A stretch of DNA of 9,350 nt from Thermococcales archaeon 44_46 (GTDB taxonomy: Archaea > Methanobacteriota_B > Thermococci > Thermococcales > Thermococcaceae), in NCBI GenBank assembly GCA_001507935.1, contig LGET01000051.1:1-9350 (forward strand), read 5' to 3'. Position numbers and translations under genes: made by a program. The notes beneath the pieces were generated by a model. That model made no database searches. It worked only from the letters and a program-made list of their open reading frames with translations, and was not told the DNA's origin. Shown piece by piece: positions 6,286 to 9,350 of the stretch (position 1 is the stretch's first letter; each line of letters opens with the position of its first letter).

Positions 6286-6300
6286 GAAAAACTTTTTAAA
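6286..6300 (+). promoter_or_regulatory. Promoter of the two-TM membrane protein gene
   Basis: GAAAAAC followed by TTTTTAAA lies at 6286-6300. Transcription would start near 6322, at the GAGGTG (6322-6327) that precedes the GTG start at 6334. The box faces away from the thioesterase promoter, with about 30 bp between the two TATA centres. Confidence 0.5.
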
Positions 6301-6333
6301 TTTTTAGGGTTTTTATTATCCGAGGTGGAAAAA

Positions 6334-6969
6334 GTGGTGTACCTTGAACACGGCCCGGAATATGGTGCTTATCTCCTTACGATGGCTTTTTATTATGTTG
6401 GTGGACTTGCGATAATACTTTACGGAGCATATCTGAACAGAAATTATCTGTTAAAGAAGGAGTTCAAGCTTGCGGGGATAAAGGGTGGTATCTGGCCGTT
6501 TTTTAAGCGATTTCTTCCATGGCTCCTAATAAGCCTTTTAATTTGGTCGGTTTCTGCATTTAAAGCAACTGACTATTATCTGTCCCTTTATTCCTTTACA
6601 ATGACCTCTTCCCACTTATCTGCTAGTGGCGTTTTTGAAGATATGAGGAACGACGAGTTTTACAAATTCGATGTGGATGGGATTAAGAAACTTGGGACAC
6701 CATCTGTGGGATTTTTAAAGGGATACAAGCTTTTGGACTCGAAGAGGGAGGGCTTTATAGTTAAGAGGATTGACCAAGTGGTAATAGCTCAAGGGTATCC
6801 TTTCCTGCCTGTTGTAAAGCTTTATATATATGAGGTGGACGGAAAATCTGTGAAAGCCATTAGAACGGCTTATCTTGTGTATCCCCAATCTCCAGGGGGG
6901 AGGCTTTCGGAAATCTTTGACTTTCCGTTTGAGATGTTCTTCTGGAGCGGAGGAGGAGTAGGGGCTTAA
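6334..6969 (+). CDS. Two-TM membrane protein with a large outer domain, function unknown
   Basis: I do not recognise this 211-residue protein. A first membrane segment spans about residues 12-33, and a lysine/arginine-rich loop follows (35-59, with NRNYLLKKEFK). A second segment is at about 59-77 (FLPWLLISLLIWSV). The positive loop implies that both ends are outside, so the roughly 130-residue C-terminal part would sit on the cell surface. It is mostly beta-type with tyrosines and lacks cysteines. The GTG at 6334 has GAGGTG six bases upstream; the next codon is also GTG (6337). The frame is open back to 6202, but that extension overlaps the divergent thioesterase gene and the promoter, so I reject it. 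No terminator hairpin follows; a T-run at 6981-6992 may end the transcript. Confidence 0.72.
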   Translation: MVYLEHGPEYGAYLLTMAFYYVGGLAIILYGAYLNRNYLLKKEFKLAGIKGGIWPFFKRFLPWLLISLLIWSVSAFKATDYYLSLYSFTMTSSHLSASGVFEDMRNDEFYKFDVDGIKKLGTPSVGFLKGYKLLDSKREGFIVKRIDQVVIAQGYPFLPVVKLYIYEVDGKSVKAIRTAYLVYPQSPGGRLSEIFDFPFEMFFWSGGGVGA

Positions 6970-6974
6970 TTTGG

Positions 6975-6990
6975 CAAACGTTTTTATTTT
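6975..6990 (+). promoter_or_regulatory. Probable promoter of the DUF2240-like/nicotinamidase operon
   Basis: CAAACG (6975-6980) followed by TTTTTATTTT (6981-6990) is a plausible BRE/TATA pair a few bases after the preceding stop codon. Initiation near 7009 would give a very short leader before GTG 7021. The T-run could instead, or also, terminate the upstream gene. Confidence 0.4.
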
Positions 6991-7020
6991 TTGAGTTCCT
7001 ATTTATTCTTGGTGGAATTT

Positions 7021-7419
7021 GTGGAGGCTTTGAAGTATGCAATCCTCTATAAGGGCTCGAATGAATTCTCAAAGCCTGAGTTAATAGGGACCATCGTGCT
7101 TAAACTCCGCCTTATGGATTATAATGAGGCTAAAGCCTTGGTTGAAGAAGCCATAAAGAGAGGCATTATTGAGCAAAGAGGGGAGAAGCTCATAATTAAG
7201 GAGGACGCTCTTAAAGAAGAGGAAAAGAGAGAGGATGTCTTTGGTGAGATGATAGACTACATTGCCAAAAAATTAGGCTGGAGCCATCTAGAAGTCCTCG
7301 AAGACTTGGAAAAGTTTTCTGAAAGGTATGGGGATTTAGATAAGAAAATAGTTGCCTACCTCTATGGTTTAGACAAAGGGATTGATATGTCGAAGTTTAA
7401 GGACAAGCTGGAGGTGTGA
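7021..7419 (+). CDS. DUF2240-like archaeal protein, probable winged-helix type
   Basis: This 132-residue soluble protein resembles the archaeal DUF2240 family: an N-terminal LKYAILYKGSNEFSKPELIGTIVLKLRL, then NEAKALVEEAIKRGIIEQRGEKLIIKED (35-62). The two parts together look like a winged helix with a terminal hairpin wing. A charged linker (63-72) leads to a helical C-terminal part (EMIDYIAKKLGWSHLEVLEDLEKF, starting near 76). The family name is from memory of the pattern, and no function is known for it. The GTG at 7021 is chosen because GGTGG (7011-7015) is five bases upstream. In-frame TTG at 6991 and GTG at 7012 lie at or before the expected transcription start. The nicotinamidase gene follows after 3 bp, and its ribosome binding site lies in this gene's last codons, so the two are almost certainly co-expressed. 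Confidence 0.65.
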   Translation: MEALKYAILYKGSNEFSKPELIGTIVLKLRLMDYNEAKALVEEAIKRGIIEQRGEKLIIKEDALKEEEKREDVFGEMIDYIAKKLGWSHLEVLEDLEKFSERYGDLDKKIVAYLYGLDKGIDMSKFKDKLEV

Positions 7420-7422
7420 GGA

Positions 7423-7968
7423 ATGGAGGCGTTAATAATAGTTGACATGCAGAGGGATTTCATGCCCGGCGGAGCCCTTCCGGTTCCAGAGGGAGACAAG
7501 ATAATTCCAACTATTGAGGAGCTTATTAAGAAGTTCAAGCATAGGGGAGCCCTTATTGTTGCAACAAGAGACTGGCATCCGCCAAATCACATAAGCTTTA
7601 AGGAGCAAGGAGGGCCGTGGCCGAGGCATTGCGTTCAAAACACTGAAGGTGCTGAGATAGTGGTTAGTCTCCCCAAAGATGCAATAATCATTTCAAAGGC
7701 AGACAAACCCGACAAAGAAGCATATTCCGGCTTCGAAGGCACAGAACTTGCCGAGATCCTAAAAGAGAAAGGGGTCAAAAGGGTCTACATCTGCGGAGTC
7801 GCTACAGAGTACTGCGTTAAGGCAACCGCTTTGGATGCTCTAAAGCATGGCTTTGAAGTTTATCTTATTAGGGATGCGGTCAAGGGAATAAAGCCTGAGG
7901 ACGAAGAAAAAGCCCTCAAAGAGCTAGAAGAAAAGGGGGCAAAGATAATCAGCTCTGCTGAGCTTTGA
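7423..7968 (+). CDS. pncA: Nicotinamidase (pyrazinamidase-type), NAD salvage
   Basis: This 181-residue cytoplasmic isochorismatase-fold enzyme is predicted to hydrolyse nicotinamide to nicotinate and ammonia, feeding the Preiss-Handler route to NAD. It is very close to the structurally studied P. horikoshii PH0999. The catalytic triad is present as D8 (IIVDMQRDF), K92 (ISKAD) and C131 (VATEYCVKATALDAL). Metal ligands are D50, H52 (TRDWHP) and H69 (WPRHC). The ATG at 7423 is preceded by GGAGGTG (7410-7416), six bases away, in the end of the DUF2240-like gene. The last 20 bp overlap the convergent permease gene. The gene is complete, and nothing in the active site is missing. Confidence 0.95.
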   Translation: MEALIIVDMQRDFMPGGALPVPEGDKIIPTIEELIKKFKHRGALIVATRDWHPPNHISFKEQGGPWPRHCVQNTEGAEIVVSLPKDAIIISKADKPDKEAYSGFEGTELAEILKEKGVKRVYICGVATEYCVKATALDALKHGFEVYLIRDAVKGIKPEDEEKALKELEEKGAKIISSAEL

Positions 7969-8941
7969 TTCTTTTCCACTCTTTTAACAACGCAGAGACT
8001 AGGTTAAGGACTATTGGTCCGATTATCAGACCTTTAACTCCGAATGCCCATACTCCACCTATCATACCAACTAGAACCATTATCTCATCGAGCTTAGCCT
8101 CTTTTGCAACTAGCTTAGGTCTTATTGTGAAATCTGGAAGCGGGGACACAAGTGTCGCTCCGTAAATGGAAATCGCAATGGCTTTTAGCACGTCGCCCTG
8201 TTTTAGGAGGTATATAGCTGCAATTAGCCATATCATCCATCCCTCGAAGAGGGGAATAAAACTGAAGAGTATCGTTAAAAGCCCAGCTAGCAGGGCGGTT
8301 GGAAAGTCCGTAATGCCAAACCCCCAGAAGCCAAGAGTCATTATGATCCCTTTGGCAATATTGAGGAGAAGCCACGCTCTTATGAGGGCTTGGAGTGTAA
8401 CGTCTGCCCTATGTAGAAGTTTTTCCGCCAAGTGCTCATGTCCTCCGGGGATTAAGGCATGTATTTGCTTTTTTATTTCTTCTGAATTTACAAGAAAGGC
8501 ATAGAACACAGCTAAAAAAACCACCAGTTGGAGGAGATACTTCGGTATTGAGAATGCATAACTCTGCACGTATTCGGCTAATTTTGGAGTTAGCTGGGAG
8601 TAGAGCCTTTGAAGCACATCGTGGGTGCCAAAAGGCAGCTCAAGGGTTAAGCTCCATGAAATGAATGCCATAATATCTTCGTAAAACGAGACTACTAGGT
8701 TATTTATTACAAGCACAAGCTCCACGGTAATAACTGCTGAAAGCCCTATTAAAAGAGCAGTAAGGATTAATGCGGATTTTTTGCTATCAACTCTTTTTGC
8801 TAGACGTCTGTGTATTGGTAAGACCGCATAAGCTAGAATAGCGGCAAAGAATATCGCTGACAAAAGAGGGGCTATCGTTTTCCATGCAAGGTAGAGGATT
8901 ATAAGTGCAACAGCCCCCCATACAATTTCTTCCGCCTTCAT
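7949..8941 (-). CDS. AI-2E/PerM-family (UPF0118) membrane permease
   Basis: This 330-residue membrane protein has about eight predicted transmembrane segments: two near the N-terminus (7-45), one at 57-80, one at 135-151 and several from 185 on. Between them lies a large extramembrane region at about 81-134. The C-terminal family signature is present as PLPDFTIRPKL (268-277) and GGVWAFGVKGLIIGP (295-309). In many members the first of these reads DNxxRP, and here Asn is replaced by Phe. Bacterial relatives have been linked to autoinducer-2 export or Na+/H+ exchange; the archaeal role is unknown, so quorum sensing should not be inferred. GGGAGG lies three bases before the ATG, unusually close. 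The 3' end overlaps the nicotinamidase gene by 20 bp on the opposite strand. Confidence 0.87.
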   Translation of the reverse strand: MKAEEIVWGAVALIILYLAWKTIAPLLSAIFFAAILAYAVLPIHRRLAKRVDSKKSALILTALLIGLSAVITVELVLVINNLVVSFYEDIMAFISWSLTLELPFGTHDVLQRLYSQLTPKLAEYVQSYAFSIPKYLLQLVVFLAVFYAFLVNSEEIKKQIHALIPGGHEHLAEKLLHRADVTLQALIRAWLLLNIAKGIIMTLGFWGFGITDFPTALLAGLLTILFSFIPLFEGWMIWLIAAIYLLKQGDVLKAIAISIYGATLVSPLPDFTIRPKLVAKEAKLDEIMVLVGMIGGVWAFGVKGLIIGPIVLNLVSALLKEWKRIKAQQS

Positions 8942-8971
8942 GAGCCTCCCTGATTTAAATTTGAGTGGTGG

Positions 8972-8985
8972 GGATATATTAGGTT
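8972..8985 (-). promoter_or_regulatory. Promoter of the permease gene
   Basis: On the minus strand AAAC (8985-8982) followed by CTAATATATC (8981-8972) makes a BRE/TATA pair. Initiation near 8951 would leave a leader of about 10 nt holding GGGAGG (8950-8945). An AT-rich AATTTAAAT at 8962-8954 is too close to the start codon to act as the TATA box. Confidence 0.5.
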
Positions 8986-9115
8986 TCTGTTATGTCCTTT
9001 ATTTCAATTATGAGCGGTTGAGGGAGTTAAGTTTATGCCAATACTTCAGAAAATAAGGGGGAAATGATGGCAGAAACCATATTACGCTGAGTGGCTTCAG
9101 CCTTAAAGTCCGTAA

Positions 9116-9238
9116 GTTGCAACAAAACCTCCAAAAAAGAAAATCAGAACAATGGGATTATACTTGCGAGGTCTCACCTACAGGCAAGTTGGAAAAATAC
9201 TAAAAATCAAGCTATTTCAGTGTTTAACAATCTTGGAT
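9116..9238 (+). pseudogene. Possible decayed transposase fragment with a frameshifted helix-turn-helix
   Basis: One frame (phase of 9152) reads MGLYLRGLTYRQVGKILKI up to about 9208, the first two helices of a transposase-type HTH (compare LYLRGLSYRxIAKILGIS). The expected recognition helix then appears in the neighbouring phase, as QAISVFNNL at about 9208-9235. Joining the two across a single frame change gives a convincing HTH, GLTYRQVGKILKI-QAISVFNNL. Upstream the first frame is open only to a stop at 9113, and no catalytic domain follows. I infer a degenerate N-terminal piece of an IS transposase, perhaps of the IS1 or a related group, but chance similarity is possible over so few residues. 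Confidence 0.35.
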
Positions 9239-9264
9239 TGAATTATATATCTTACGTAATTGAC

Positions 9265-9290
9265 CAGGGCGTGTTTAGTTTCACCCCCTG
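9265..9290. repeat. Inverted repeat with 9-bp arms and 8-nt loop
   Basis: CAGGGCGTG (9265-9273) and CACCCCCTG (9282-9290) are reverse complements at eight of nine positions, separated by TTTAGTTT. It is the strongest GC-rich hairpin I noticed in the otherwise AT-rich right end. It could be an IS end, a terminator stem or a protein-binding site. No U-tract follows on the plus strand, which weakens the terminator reading. Confidence 0.45.
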
Positions 9291-9350
9291 TTATTTAAAC
9301 AGTATTTGACTCTGAGGAGGATTTTCAGACCATAACACATTACCCCAAGC

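Larger units (their letters stand above)
8942..9350. other. Gene-poor end of the window with mobile-element scars
   Basis: Beyond the permease promoter I see no intact gene on either strand. Short frames (for example MPILQKIRGK at 9034 and MAETILR at 9067) stop at once. A 72-codon frame at 9091-9309 has no ribosome binding site and unnatural composition. What the stretch does hold is a possible broken transposase HTH segment (9116-9238), an inverted repeat (9265-9290), and a strong but unused ribosome-binding-type sequence GAGGAGG at 9314-9320. No tRNA-like fold or CRISPR repeat was seen. Confidence 0.5.

Noticed and set aside
6202..6333. N-terminal extension of the two-TM membrane protein back to an ATG at 6202
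   Set aside because: It overlaps the start of the divergent thioesterase gene and both promoters. A GAGGTG correctly spaced before GTG 6334 marks the real start.
7949..8941. Reading the AI-2E-type permease as evidence for quorum sensing
   Set aside because: The family name derives from one bacterial case. The DN of the signature is replaced by DF here, and no signal synthase is present in the window.
9064..9090. Possible C/D box guide RNA (ATGATGG followed by CTGA)
   Set aside because: The C box is imperfect and no convincing C' or D box follows within the usual 50-65 nt.
9100..9300. CRISPR repeat or tRNA in the right spacer
   Set aside because: No regularly spaced direct repeats were seen, and no cloverleaf or T-loop GTTC sequence was found.
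9091..9309. 72-codon open frame on the plus strand
   Set aside because: No ribosome binding site or promoter at the right distance, a GTG start, and low-complexity Asn/Lys/Ser-rich composition. It is better explained as a chance frame across a decayed element.

Overview
The window looks like a chromosomal segment of a hyperthermophilic archaeon of the order Thermococcales, probably one of the lower-GC Thermococcus species. Three things point there. The genes recall Pyrococcus/Thermococcus proteins closely: a HAN-type DHH nuclease, a nicotinamidase very like P. horikoshii PH0999, and a type I L-asparaginase. Starts are preceded by GGTGAT/GAGGTG ribosome binding sites, often with GTG start codons. 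Almost every transcription unit has a purine-rich BRE and TATA-like box 25-60 bp upstream. Species cannot be fixed from the sequence alone.

Layout. Positions 1-84 hold the last 27 codons of a transposase that I recognise as the C-terminus of an IS982-family element. Just beyond it (121-540) is a small, probably exported six-cysteine protein of unknown function with atypical arginine codons. Then comes the nuclease HAN (704-2926, +) and a 72-residue unknown protein with its own promoter (2968-3186, +). The latter meets the L-asparaginase gene (3183-4178, -) tail to tail, sharing a TTAA. Upstream on the minus strand lie an MFS transporter (4317-5492), a PadR-family repressor overlapping it by 4 bp (5489-5791), and a PaaI-like hotdog thioesterase (5846-6232). 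A compact divergent promoter pair separates the thioesterase from an unknown two-TM membrane protein (6334-6969, +). This is followed by a DUF2240-like protein (7021-7419, +) and nicotinamidase (7423-7968, +), which form a bicistron. The nicotinamidase gene overlaps the 3' end of a convergent AI-2E/PerM-type permease gene (7949-8941, -) by 20 bp. The last ~400 bp contain no intact gene, but show a possible frameshifted transposase HTH remnant and an inverted repeat.

How it works together. HAN is a replication/repair nuclease. The PadR-MFS pair looks like a self-regulated efflux operon: a 24-bp interrupted palindrome covers the predicted start of transcription. Nicotinamidase supplies nicotinate for NAD salvage. 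The rest are single housekeeping or unknown genes that are packed tightly but independently promoted.

I see no CRISPR array, rRNA, tRNA or obviously new multi-gene defence system. The most checkable new signals are the PadR operator, the unknown partners of the nicotinamidase and HAN genes, and mobile-element scars at both window ends.
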